This document shows positions 54,182-62,383 of a stretch of 64,000 nucleotides of DNA, one piece after another. The notes beneath the pieces are model-generated. The model did no database searches. It saw only the letters and a program-made list of their open reading frames with translations, and was not told the DNA's origin. The number at the start of each line of letters is the position of its first letter. Positions within the stretch are counted from its first letter, which is position 1. Source of the DNA: Pseudomonas sp. Irchel 3H7 (lineage in GTDB: Bacteria; Pseudomonadota; Gammaproteobacteria; Pseudomonadales; Pseudomonadaceae). The position numbers were made by a program, and so were the translations under genes. Location: NCBI RefSeq assembly GCF_900187605.1, contig NZ_FYEA01000011.1, forward strand, positions 62,001 to 126,000. The letters are read 5' to 3'.

Positions 54182-54217
54182 AAAAGCCCCGCAAATCAAC
54201 GATTTACGAGGCTTTTA
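54182..54217 (-). terminator. Terminator downstream of tRNA-Ser
   Basis: Imperfect 15-base stem AAAGCCCCGCAAATC/GATTTACGAGGCTTT (two mismatches) followed on the minus strand by a T-run. It serves the tRNA transcript read leftwards and was probably brought by the element. Confidence 0.82.
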
Positions 54218-54223
54218 TTTGTA

Positions 54224-54313
54224 TGGCGGAGAGATAGGGATTCGAACCCTAGGTACCGGTGAAGGTACAACGGATTTCGAATCCGTCCCATTCGGCCACT
54301 CTGGCATCTCTCC
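54224..54313 (-). tRNA. tRNA-Ser (CGA anticodon), attachment site of the island
   Basis: On the minus strand this folds as a class II tRNA of 90 bases with encoded CCA: acceptor GGAGAGA/TCTCTCC, D arm, anticodon stem ACGGA/TCCGT with loop TTCGAAA (anticodon CGA), a long variable arm (TTGTACCTTCACCGGTACCTA region) and T loop GGTTCGAATCC. Its 3' end is the right att of the island: 18 bases are repeated at 42408 and about 20 of 22 at 39656. It remains intact, so the element restores the gene on insertion. Confidence 0.95.
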
Positions 54314-54396
54314 AACGGCGCGCATCATAACAACACTTTTACCGAAAGCAAACCCTCTTTCGAAAATTTCTTCGTGCTATCAGATGCTTGCGTCGA

Positions 54397-55110
54397 TTAA
54401 AGCGGTACGCCCAGACGATTGGCGACTTCTTCGTAGGCTTCGATGACATCACCGAGGCCCTGGCGGAAGCGGTCTTTGTCCATCTTCTTCTTGGTGTCCT
54501 TGTCCCACAGACGGCAGCCGTCCGGGCTGAACTCGTCGCCGAGGACGATGGAGCCGTCGCTGAACACGCCGAATTCAAGCTTGAAGTCGACCAGCAGCAG
54601 GCCGGCGTCGTCGAACAGCTTGGTCAGGACTTCGTTGACCTTGAGCGACAGTTCTTTCATGCGAACCAGTTGCTCGGCGGTGCCCCAACCGAATGCCACA
54701 ACGTGGGATTCGTTGATGAACGGGTCGCCCTTGGCGTCGTCCTTCAGGAACAGTTCGAAGGTGTAAGGGTTGAGCTTCAGGCCTTCTTCGACACCCAGAC
54801 GCTTGACCAGGCTGCCGGCGGCGTAGTTGCGCACGACGCACTCGACCGGGATCATGTCGAGCTTCTTCACCAGGACTTCGTTGTCGGCCAGCAGTTTGTC
54901 GAATTGGGTCGGTACGCCGGCCGCTTCGAGTTTCTGCATGATGAAGGCGTTGAACTTGTTGTTGACCATGCCTTTGCGGTCGAGCTGCTCGATGCGCTTG
55001 CCGTCGAACGCCGAGGTGTCGTTGCGAAACAGCAGGATCAAGCGGTCAGCGTCGTCGGTCTTGTAAACCGATTTGGCTTTGCCGCGGTAGAGTTCTTCAC
55101 GTTTTTCCAT
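54397..55110 (-). CDS. purC: SAICAR synthetase (purine biosynthesis)
   Basis: Protein of 237 residues joining aspartate to CAIR with ATP. Opening REELYRGKAKSVYKTDDADRLILLFRNDTSAFDG, then VKKLDMIPVECVVRNYAAGSL and LLLVDFKLEFG with GDEFSPDGCRLWD: all standard PurC segments. The length is normal. The tRNA-Ser follows by about 80 bases on the same strand. The start is ATG at 55110. Confidence 0.97.
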   Translation of the reverse strand: MEKREELYRGKAKSVYKTDDADRLILLFRNDTSAFDGKRIEQLDRKGMVNNKFNAFIMQKLEAAGVPTQFDKLLADNEVLVKKLDMIPVECVVRNYAAGSLVKRLGVEEGLKLNPYTFELFLKDDAKGDPFINESHVVAFGWGTAEQLVRMKELSLKVNEVLTKLFDDAGLLLVDFKLEFGVFSDGSIVLGDEFSPDGCRLWDKDTKKKMDKDRFRQGLGDVIEAYEEVANRLGVPL

Positions 55111-55138
55111 GATGGGCTCCGCTTGCTAAGTAGGTGGG

Positions 55139-55900
55139 CTAGGCGATGTGGCGCCAGTCGAGCCCTGAATCTTGATCGGCCAGTTGCAGCCAGTCCGGGT
55201 CGCACCCGAGGGTGTCGACAAAACATTGCCGGGCCAGCTGCGGCAGGTTGTTCTTGCTGCTCAGGTGGGCCAGGACCAGATGTTGCAAGCCCTGCCAGCC
55301 CAACTCGGACACCAGGAATGCCGCCTGATGGTTGTTCAAATGTCCCAGCTCGCCGCCCACCCGTTGCTTGAGAAAGTACGGGTAATGACCACGGGCCAGC
55401 ATGTCACGACAATGGTTGGACTCGATCATCAACGCATCGAGGTCCCGATAACCGTCCAGCACCCGCTCGCAGTAGGACCCCAGGTCCGTCAGCAGGCCGA
55501 AACGCCGCTGCTCGTGATCACTGAAGACATACTGGGTCGGTTCCTGCGCATCATGGGCCACGGCAATGACCCCGATGTTCAGTGCGCCGATCTGCAGTTG
55601 CTCGCCGCCGGCCAGAAAGCCCGCGGGTTCAATCGGTTTGCGCATCCCGCGCAGTGTGCCGCGACTGAGGTAGACCGGTAGATTGTAGCGCCGAGACAGC
55701 AAACCCACGCCATGCACGTGGTCGGCATGTTCGTGGGTTACGAGTATCGCGCTCAGTTGCGCCGGGTTTACACCCAGGCGCAACAGGCGTTTTTCGGTTT
55801 CCCGCAGGGAAAAACCACAATCCACCAGCACGTACGTATCAGCACTGGCGATCAGCGTGCCGTTCCCTTGGCTACCGCTGCCGAGAACGGCAAAACGCAT
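55139..55900 (-). CDS. Metallo-beta-lactamase-fold hydrolase
   Basis: Protein of 253 residues. LDC(G)FS metal-fold opening (YVLVDCGFSLRETEKRLL), the HxHxDH motif in THEHADHVHGVG, and later metal ligands in ESNHCRDML and HNNHQ-type segments. It resembles the YycJ/VicX-like subfamily of nucleic-acid-type hydrolases. It lies between bamC and purC, a conserved order in Pseudomonas. The substrate is unknown. Confidence 0.9.
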   Translation of the reverse strand: MRFAVLGSGSQGNGTLIASADTYVLVDCGFSLRETEKRLLRLGVNPAQLSAILVTHEHADHVHGVGLLSRRYNLPVYLSRGTLRGMRKPIEPAGFLAGGEQLQIGALNIGVIAVAHDAQEPTQYVFSDHEQRRFGLLTDLGSYCERVLDGYRDLDALMIESNHCRDMLARGHYPYFLKQRVGGELGHLNNHQAAFLVSELGWQGLQHLVLAHLSSKNNLPQLARQCFVDTLGCDPDWLQLADQDSGLDWRHIA

Positions 55901-55906
55901 GGTTGA

Positions 55907-57022
55907 TCAGCCCAGGTTGTCCTGAATCACGCTCAACACTTTGCGTGCCACTTCAGCCGGCGCGACGGTGTTGATATTTTTCTCGACGGTGACCTGAATG
56001 TTCTCGCCAACCTTGCTCAGGCGAACCTGATAACGCTCGGCACGGGCTTCAACTTCTTCCTTGCTCGGCGCGCTGCCGAACAGGCTGCTGAAGAAACCAG
56101 GCTTGTCGTCTTTCTTCTCGGCTTTTTCGGCCAGGTTGATGTAGTACAGGCCGAGGCTGCGGTTGATGTCTTCAACGCGCCATTCGCCTTGTTCCAGTGC
56201 ACGGCCAACGCTCGACCAGGCACGGTCCAGATCGTTACCGACGTTCAACACCGGGTTACCGCTGCCGTCTTCGCTGAGGCTGACACGGCTCGGCGTATCG
56301 AAATCACGCGAGGCCAGCATCGACACCGAACCGCCCTTCTCGGAGATCCGGCTCATGCTTGCGAGCATGTCATCGACCAGCGCCGCGTCCAGACCCGTGT
56401 TGACCGAACGGTTGGTGAAGGCCACATCGGCAGTGCTACCGGCAGGACGCTCGGCGCTGACCACGTAGATTTCACTGGTGTTGCGCTGCACGCCCGGCTC
56501 GATACGCACACGTACGCGGGTTTCGCTGTCGCTGGCGATACCGGCTGCGCTCAGGCGCTTGGCCATGGACGCGGACAGTTCGTCGGAATGCTGCCAGGTG
56601 GTGGTGAATTCGCCGGTTTGCGGGCGCTGTTCATCCAGACGGAAACCGTTGTCCTGGAAGAACTGCACCGCCACTGGCCAGACTTCGGCCGGTGGGTGCT
56701 GGGCTACGACCCAACGCGAATCACCGCTCTTCTGCAGCGAGTAATCGCTGGCATCGGCAACGGCCGACAGCGGCTGAGGACGCGGCACAATGTATTCGCC
56801 CTTGGCGGTGTCATCAGCAACGTTGCGCGGGATCGGCAACAGCGGATCCAGACGCTTGGAAGTGCTGACATCCGGTGGCAGTTGCATCGGTGCAGTCTGT
56901 TGCGCTTCCAGGTAATCGCTACCACGGTCACGGAAATAACCTTCCGGGCCCCAGACCCATCCGCAGCCACTGGTGCTGGAGATAATCAAGGCAAGTGCGG
57001 AAAGTCCGGCCATTCGCTTCAT
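55907..57022 (-). CDS. bamC: Outer membrane assembly lipoprotein BamC
   Basis: Lipoprotein of 371 residues of the beta-barrel assembly complex. Signal with lipid-attachment Cys in STSGCGWVWGPEGYF. Residues up to about 80 form the unstructured N-terminal strand (GYFRDRGSDYLEAQ...) that lies against BamD, and two helix-grip domains follow. The ATG at 57022 has GAGGAAG upstream. It is 17 bases after dapA, the classical dapA-bamC (nlpB) operon. Confidence 0.92.
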   Translation of the reverse strand: MKRMAGLSALALIISSTSGCGWVWGPEGYFRDRGSDYLEAQQTAPMQLPPDVSTSKRLDPLLPIPRNVADDTAKGEYIVPRPQPLSAVADASDYSLQKSGDSRWVVAQHPPAEVWPVAVQFFQDNGFRLDEQRPQTGEFTTTWQHSDELSASMAKRLSAAGIASDSETRVRVRIEPGVQRNTSEIYVVSAERPAGSTADVAFTNRSVNTGLDAALVDDMLASMSRISEKGGSVSMLASRDFDTPSRVSLSEDGSGNPVLNVGNDLDRAWSSVGRALEQGEWRVEDINRSLGLYYINLAEKAEKKDDKPGFFSSLFGSAPSKEEVEARAERYQVRLSKVGENIQVTVEKNINTVAPAEVARKVLSVIQDNLG

Positions 57023-57039
57023 GCGTTGTACTTCCTCAA

Positions 57040-57918
57040 TTAAACCAGGACGCTGCACTGGCGCAGGGCCGAGCGCAGCGTTTCATGACAAGGTGTGCTC
57101 AGCCAGGTCAGTGGCAGGCGGATGCCTTCGTGCATCAGGCCCATTTCAACCAAAGCCCACTTCACCGGAATCGGGTTGGCTTCGATGAACAGGTCTTTGT
57201 GCAGCGGCATCAGTTTTTCGTTGATCGCCCGTGCGGTGTCAGCGTCGCCTTTCAGCGCGGCCTCGCACAGATCAGCCATTTCGCGCGGAGCGACGTTGGC
57301 GGTCACCGAGATGTTGCCTTTGCCGCCCAGCAGGATCAGTTCAACGGCGGTCGGATCATCGCCGGACAGCACGATGAAGTCCTTGCTCACGCCATCAATG
57401 ATCGCTTTGGCACGTTTCAGGTCGCCGGTGGCCTCCTTGATACCGATGATGTTCGGCACGGTGGACAGGCGGATCACGGTCTCGGCCTGCATGTCGCAAG
57501 AGGTGCGGCCAGGAACGTTATAGAGAATCTGTGGAATGTCGACAGACTCGGCGATGTGTTTGAAGTGCTGGTACAGGCCTTCCTGAGTCGGCTTGTTGTA
57601 GTACGGAACGACCAGCAGGCAGGCATCGGCGCCGGCTTCTTTGGCGTTGCGGGTCAGCTCGACGGCTTCGCGGGTCGAGTTGGCGCCGGTGCCGGCGATG
57701 ACCGGGATGCGCCCGGCAACCTGTTTGACCACGGCTTTGATGACGGCGATGTGTTCTTCTACATCAAGGGTTGCCGACTCGCCGGTAGTACCGACCGCGA
57801 CAATGGCATGGGTGCCGTTCTTGAGATGGAAGTCCACGAGTTTGCTGAGGCTGTCCCAGTCAAGACGCCCTTGTGCATCCATGGGAGTGACCAGTGCCAC
57901 CATACTGCCCGCAATCAT
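57040..57918 (-). CDS. dapA: 4-hydroxy-tetrahydrodipicolinate synthase
   Basis: Protein of 292 residues, first step to lysine and diaminopimelate. The Schiff-base lysine is K161 in GIKEATGDL; the proton-relay residues are T44-T45 in GTTGESAT and Y133 with R138 in LYNVPGRT. The start MIAGSMVALVTPM at 57918 is the usual one; an upstream in-frame extension is rejected. It leads the operon with bamC. Confidence 0.96.
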   Translation of the reverse strand: MIAGSMVALVTPMDAQGRLDWDSLSKLVDFHLKNGTHAIVAVGTTGESATLDVEEHIAVIKAVVKQVAGRIPVIAGTGANSTREAVELTRNAKEAGADACLLVVPYYNKPTQEGLYQHFKHIAESVDIPQILYNVPGRTSCDMQAETVIRLSTVPNIIGIKEATGDLKRAKAIIDGVSKDFIVLSGDDPTAVELILLGGKGNISVTANVAPREMADLCEAALKGDADTARAINEKLMPLHKDLFIEANPIPVKWALVEMGLMHEGIRLPLTWLSTPCHETLRSALRQCSVLV

Positions 57919-58246
57919 GAAACCGCTCCTGCCGGAAAAAGAGAGCGGTAATGGTACTGGCGCCAAGATGCTTGCACAAGCGAAGTACTGCGCTGCCGCC
58001 ATTCCCCTTGGCGCCGCTTTTCGCTACCCTTCAGACTTTGATCGGTACTGATCAGCTTGTACGCCGGGTTCCAGCCTCCCTTTTCGGCCTCCCAGACCCC
58101 GTTCCTGCGTCGCATCGGCGCGCTCCCGCTATAGTGGAGCGAGCCGCGAGCTTGCCGGGCCTCTTTGTACGGACCGCCAGAACAGGCACTCCACGGCAGC
58201 CAACGCCCGTAAACCTACCGACCGCTCATCGCTTTAGGAATGCTGC
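57919..58246. promoter_or_regulatory. Divergent promoter region of dapA and gcvR
   Basis: About 330 bases between divergently read genes. No repeat or RNA recognised. Promoters for both genes must lie here; I cannot mark their boxes with confidence. Confidence 0.5.
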
Positions 58247-58807
58247 ATGTCCACCCCCACAGTTCGCGAACAATTCCTTGTCATCAGTGCCCTCGGCGCC
58301 AACCCCATGGAGCTGACTAACGTCCTGTGCCGCGCCAGCCATGAAAATCGCTGCGCCGTGGTTACTTCGCGCCTGACTCGCCATGGCGAGTGCAGTGCGC
58401 TGATCCTTGAGGTCTCCGGCAGCTGGGACGCCCTTGCTCGCCTGGAAGGCAGTCTGTCGGGCCTGTCCAAGAAACATGCTTTCACCGTCAACGTGGTGCG
58501 CAGCGCGCCGCTGGAAAATCGTCCGCAGGCGCTGCCGTACGTGGCGTATGTGAGTTCGGCGTATCGCCCGGACATCATCAATGAGCTGTGCCAGTTCTTC
58601 ATGGATCACAACGTCGAACTGGAAAACCTGACCTGCGACACCTATCAGGCGCCGCAGACCGGCGGCACCATGCTCAACGCCACGTTCACCGTGACCCTGC
58701 CGGCCGGCACCCAGATCAGTTGGCTGCGCGACCAGTTCCTCGATTTCTCCGATGCGATGAACCTGGATGCACTGATCGAGCCTTGGCGCCCACAAAACCC
58801 AATGTAA
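58247..58807 (+). CDS. gcvR: Glycine cleavage system regulator-type ACT protein
   Basis: Protein of 186 residues with two ACT domains (about 5-85 and 95-180; EQFLVISALGANPMELTNVL and VAYVSSAYRPDIINELCQFF). It resembles GcvR, the partner that controls GcvA in enterobacteria. In Pseudomonas the role is less defined. bcp follows by 10 bases, so the two are one operon. Confidence 0.9.
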   Translation: MSTPTVREQFLVISALGANPMELTNVLCRASHENRCAVVTSRLTRHGECSALILEVSGSWDALARLEGSLSGLSKKHAFTVNVVRSAPLENRPQALPYVAYVSSAYRPDIINELCQFFMDHNVELENLTCDTYQAPQTGGTMLNATFTVTLPAGTQISWLRDQFLDFSDAMNLDALIEPWRPQNPM

Positions 58808-58817
58808 GGAAGCTTTC

Positions 58818-59291
58818 ATGGCCGTTGTCATCGACCAACCGGTTGCCGATTTCGAAGCGCCTGCCACTAGCGGGCAGACCGTCAGCCTGTCTGCCCTGAA
58901 GGGCAAGCAAGTGGTGATCTACTTTTACCCGAAGGACAGCACGCCGGGCTGCACCACTGAAGGTCAGGGCTTTCGTGATCAGTACGCCGCGTTCCAGGCA
59001 GCCAATACCGAGATATTCGGTATCTCCCGCGACAGCCTGAAGTCCCACGAGAACTTCAAGTGCAAGCAGGAGTTTCCGTTTGAGCTGATCAGTGACAAGG
59101 ACGAGGCTGTCTGCCAATTGTTCGACGTGATCAAGTTGAAAAAGCTGTACGGCAAGGAATACCTGGGCGTTGATCGCAGCACGTTCCTGATTGATAAGGA
59201 CGGTGTGCTGCGTCAGGAATGGCGCGGTGTGAAAGTGCCGGGGCATGTGGATGCCGTATTGGCTGCTGCTCAGGATCTGAATAAAGCCTGA
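58818..59291 (+). CDS. bcp: Peroxiredoxin Bcp (thiol peroxidase)
   Basis: Cytoplasmic peroxidase of 157 residues of the Prx BCP/PrxQ group. The peroxidatic Cys is C45 in DSTPGCTTEG, with R118-type and Pro/Thr surroundings as usual. C82 (FKCKQEF) is the probable resolving Cys, fitting the longer-spaced PrxQ type. The length is normal. It is downstream of gcvR. Confidence 0.95.
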   Translation: MAVVIDQPVADFEAPATSGQTVSLSALKGKQVVIYFYPKDSTPGCTTEGQGFRDQYAAFQAANTEIFGISRDSLKSHENFKCKQEFPFELISDKDEAVCQLFDVIKLKKLYGKEYLGVDRSTFLIDKDGVLRQEWRGVKVPGHVDAVLAAAQDLNKA

Positions 59292-59316
59292 TGGTTTTGC
59301 GTTGCCCTCACTGACG

Positions 59317-59395
59317 CCTTCGCGAGCAAGCTCGCTCCCAGATTGGATCTGTGGCGCTCACAAGTCCAATGTGGGAGCGAGCTTGCTCGCGAAGG
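59317..59395. repeat. Paired inverted REP element (GCGAGCAAGCTCGC class)
   Basis: Perfect 24-base arms CCTTCGCGAGCAAGCTCGCT...(59317-59340) and its inverse (59372-59395). It separates convergent bcp and perM-like genes. Confidence 0.9.
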
Positions 59396-59429
59396 GGCCC
59401 TGAGCCCACCGAACAATCTGGATCAACCG

Positions 59430-60500
59430 CTACAGCAGTGGCGCCACCGCCGGCTCTTGGCGCGGCCACGCATCCAGCACCGCCTTGAACAGCGTCGCCA
59501 GCGGGATCGCAAAGAACACGCCCCAGAATCCCCACAACCCGCCAAACAACAGCACCGCGCAGATAATTGCCACCGGGTGCAGGTTGACCGCCTCCGAGAA
59601 CAGCAATGGCACCAGCACGTTGCCATCCAGTGTCTGAATGATGCCGTACACCGCCATCAGATAGATGAACTGATCACTCCAGCCCCACTGGAACAATGCG
59701 ATCAACAGCACCGGCACGGTCACGACCACAGCGCCGACATACGGCACCACCACCGACACACCGACCAGCAACGCCAGCAGTGCGGCATAGTTGAGCCCAA
59801 GGGCGACAAAGGCGATGTAGGTCACACCGCCACAAATCACGATTTCAATGACCTTGCCACGAATGTAGTTGGCGATCTGCCGGTTCATTTCCTGCGCAAC
59901 CCGAGTGATCAGCGCGCGCTCACGTGGCAGATAACCACGCACCCACTCGCCGATCATCGCCCGGTCCTTCAGGAAGAAGAACACCAGAATCGGCACCAGC
60001 ACCAGGTAGATCATGATGTTCACCAGCAGCGGCAGACTCGACAGCGAGAATGTCAGCGCCCACTGGCCGAACTTGCCGATCTCGCCGCGCGCGGCCTCGA
60101 TCGCCTGCAAAACCTGCTCGTCGGACACCAGATGCGGATAGCGCTCGGGCAACAGCAACAGCAGCGATTGCCATTTGGCGAGCATCCCGGGCAGCTCGTT
60201 GAACAGCGTGATCAACTGATGCCAGAGCAACGGCAGCACCACGACGATAAACAGCATCAGCACGCCCATGAACAGCGCAAACACCAACCCTACCGCCACA
60301 CCACCCGGCACACGCAGACGTTCCAGCGTGACCACCAGGCCCTGCATCAGATACGCCAGCACCATCCCCGCCAACACTGGCGCGAGCATGCCGCCAAGCG
60401 TGAGCACGGCCGTGAAGGCGAGAAACAGCAGCACCGCCAGCACCACGGCTTCTTCATCGGAGAAGTAGCGCTGAATCCAGTCGCGTAACACTTTGAACAT
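59430..60500 (-). CDS. AI-2E/PerM family permease
   Basis: Membrane protein of 356 residues with eight or so helices. WIQRYFSDEEAVVLAVLLF opens it, and the later LVGVSVVVPYVGAVVVTVPV and LVPLLFSEAVNLHPVAIICAV segments are family hallmarks. It is similar to PerM; some members export small molecules such as autoinducer-2, but this one's substrate is unknown. The ATG at 60500 has AAGGATT upstream. It follows tusA by 30 bases. Confidence 0.9.
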   Translation of the reverse strand: MFKVLRDWIQRYFSDEEAVVLAVLLFLAFTAVLTLGGMLAPVLAGMVLAYLMQGLVVTLERLRVPGGVAVGLVFALFMGVLMLFIVVVLPLLWHQLITLFNELPGMLAKWQSLLLLLPERYPHLVSDEQVLQAIEAARGEIGKFGQWALTFSLSSLPLLVNIMIYLVLVPILVFFFLKDRAMIGEWVRGYLPRERALITRVAQEMNRQIANYIRGKVIEIVICGGVTYIAFVALGLNYAALLALLVGVSVVVPYVGAVVVTVPVLLIALFQWGWSDQFIYLMAVYGIIQTLDGNVLVPLLFSEAVNLHPVAIICAVLLFGGLWGFWGVFFAIPLATLFKAVLDAWPRQEPAVAPLL

Positions 60501-60530
60501 CAATAATCCTTAGATTTAACGCTGTCGGTT

Positions 60531-60770
60531 TCAGGCCTTTTTCAACCAGTAACGATAGACGCCTGCTTCGTCTTCTTCGCGCAGCAGCGTATGACCGGCC
60601 AACTTGGCAAAGGTGCGAAAGTCGCGCTGTGACCCCGCATCAGTCGCGATGACTTTGAGAACAGCGCCACTCTGGAGCTTGTTGAGTTCCATTTTTGCCT
60701 TGAGCAACGGCAACGGACAATTCAGGCCACTGGCGTCCAGTTCCACGTCATGGGCTACAGCGTCAGTCAT
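60531..60770 (-). CDS. TusA-family sulfurtransferase-like protein
   Basis: Protein of 79 residues with the TusA core: C18 in GLNCPLPLLKAKMEL is the sulfur-carrying Cys. The fold matches SirA/TusA. TusA hands sulfur on in tRNA thiolation, but this second-type copy in an operon with a PerM permease may do something else. The start ATG is at 60770. Confidence 0.88.
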   Translation of the reverse strand: MTDAVAHDVELDASGLNCPLPLLKAKMELNKLQSGAVLKVIATDAGSQRDFRTFAKLAGHTLLREEDEAGVYRYWLKKA

Positions 60771-60868
60771 TGCGTCACTCCGGTTCGGGTCGTCGAGCTG
60801 CCTAGAATATCTGGTCGCAGCTCCGGTGTCCGGCTACAGTAAGGTCTTTGTCTTCTAAGGCTTTGTGC

Positions 60869-62302
60869 ATGACTTTTCTGCGCCCTACCCTGCTGACGCT
60901 CGCTTGCCTGCTCGCCTCACCAGGCTTTGCCGACGATCTGCCGTCACTCGGCGACGCCAGTTCTGCCATTGTCTCGCCGCAACAGGAATACCAGCTCGGC
61001 CGCGCCTGGCTGGCGATGTTGCGCAGCCAGGTTTCACAGCTCAACGATCCGCAGCTCAAAGACTACGTCGAATCCAGCGTGTACAAGTTGGTGGAGACCA
61101 GCCAGGTCACTGACCGGCGCCTTGAATTCATTCTGATCAACAGCCCGCAGCTCAACGCTTTTGCCGCGCCGGGTGGTGTGGTCGGGGTCAACGGCGGCTT
61201 GTTCCTCAACGCACAGACCGAGGGGGAATACGCCTCGGTACTCGCGCACGAATTGGCGCACTTGTCGCAACGCCACTTTGCTCGTGGTGTAGAGGCTTCG
61301 CAACGGATGCAGGTGCCGATGATGGCCGCGCTGCTGGCCGGGATCGTCATTGCGGCAGCCGGCGGCGGTGACGCCGGTATCGCGACCATCGCCGGCACTC
61401 AGGCGGCGGCGATTCAATCGCAGCGGACCTTCTCCCGTCAGAACGAACAGGAAGCCGACCGTATCGGCATTCTCAATCTGGAAAAGGCCGGGTATGACCC
61501 GCGCTCGATGCCGACCATGTTCGAACGCTTGATGCGTCAATATCGTTTCGACGCCAAGCCACCGGAATTCCTGCTGACTCACCCGGTGACCGAATCGCGT
61601 ATCGCCGACACCCGCAACCGCGCCGAACAGGCCAAACCGGGCGGCATTGAAGACTCCAAGCGCTATCAGTTGATCCGCGCGCGCGTGCAGTTGATCTACG
61701 AAGAAACCCCGGGCCTGGGCGCCAAGCGTTTCCGTGCGCAGCTGGATGAGAATCCGAAAAACGATGTGGCGCGCTACGGTCTGGCGATTGCACAGATCAA
61801 GGGCGGCCAATTGAATGAGGCGCGTGAGAACCTCAAGCAATTGCTGGCAACATCGCCTAACGAAATCATCTACAACCTTGCTCAGGTCGATCTGGACATT
61901 ACCAATAATCGTTTGCCGGATGCGCAATCGCGGGTTGACCGCATGCTCACGCAATATCCGGGCAACTATCCCCTGAATCAGGTTCGGGTGGATCTGCTGC
62001 TGAAACAGAATCGCGCGCCGGATGCCGAGAAAGCACTGGAAGCATTACTCAAGTCACGTCCGGATGATCCGGACGTCTGGTATCAGGTCGCAGAGACTCG
62101 TGGCTTGTCGGGCAATATCATCGGCCTGCACCAGGCGCGCGCAGAATACTTCGCACTGGTCGGCGACTACCGCCAAGCCATCCAGCAACTGGACTTCGCC
62201 AAGCGCAAGGCTGGCAGCAACTTCCCGCTGTCCTCGCGGATTGACGCCCGTCAGCGTGAGCTGATGGAGCAGGAGCGGATGATCAAGGACATGATGGGCT
62301 GA
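60869..62302 (+). CDS. bepA: BepA-type periplasmic M48 metalloprotease
   Basis: Exported protein of 477 residues (signal peptide 1-21, ending GFA-D). The M48 zinc motif is HELAH at 127-131, with the third ligand E195 in NEQEAD; a hydrophobic plug helix lies between. TPR repeats from about 270 onwards bind BAM substrates. BepA checks LptD and other barrel assembly at the outer membrane. I chose the ATG at 60869, which begins the signal peptide. Terminator follows. Confidence 0.92.
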   Translation: MTFLRPTLLTLACLLASPGFADDLPSLGDASSAIVSPQQEYQLGRAWLAMLRSQVSQLNDPQLKDYVESSVYKLVETSQVTDRRLEFILINSPQLNAFAAPGGVVGVNGGLFLNAQTEGEYASVLAHELAHLSQRHFARGVEASQRMQVPMMAALLAGIVIAAAGGGDAGIATIAGTQAAAIQSQRTFSRQNEQEADRIGILNLEKAGYDPRSMPTMFERLMRQYRFDAKPPEFLLTHPVTESRIADTRNRAEQAKPGGIEDSKRYQLIRARVQLIYEETPGLGAKRFRAQLDENPKNDVARYGLAIAQIKGGQLNEARENLKQLLATSPNEIIYNLAQVDLDITNNRLPDAQSRVDRMLTQYPGNYPLNQVRVDLLLKQNRAPDAEKALEALLKSRPDDPDVWYQVAETRGLSGNIIGLHQARAEYFALVGDYRQAIQQLDFAKRKAGSNFPLSSRIDARQRELMEQERMIKDMMG

Positions 62303-62333
62303 TCGTTACCCACCAAGACAAAAGCTTCAGGCA

Positions 62334-62370
62334 TAAAAAAACCGCCTCTTTCGAGGCGGTTTCTTTTTTA
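62334..62370. terminator. Bidirectional rho-independent terminator
   Basis: Perfect 10-base stem AAACCGCCTC/GAGGCGGTTT (62339-62348, 62353-62362) with loop TTTC and A/T runs on both sides. It serves convergent bepA and mucD. Confidence 0.93.
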
Positions 62371-62383
62371 CCTTACCGCTGGG

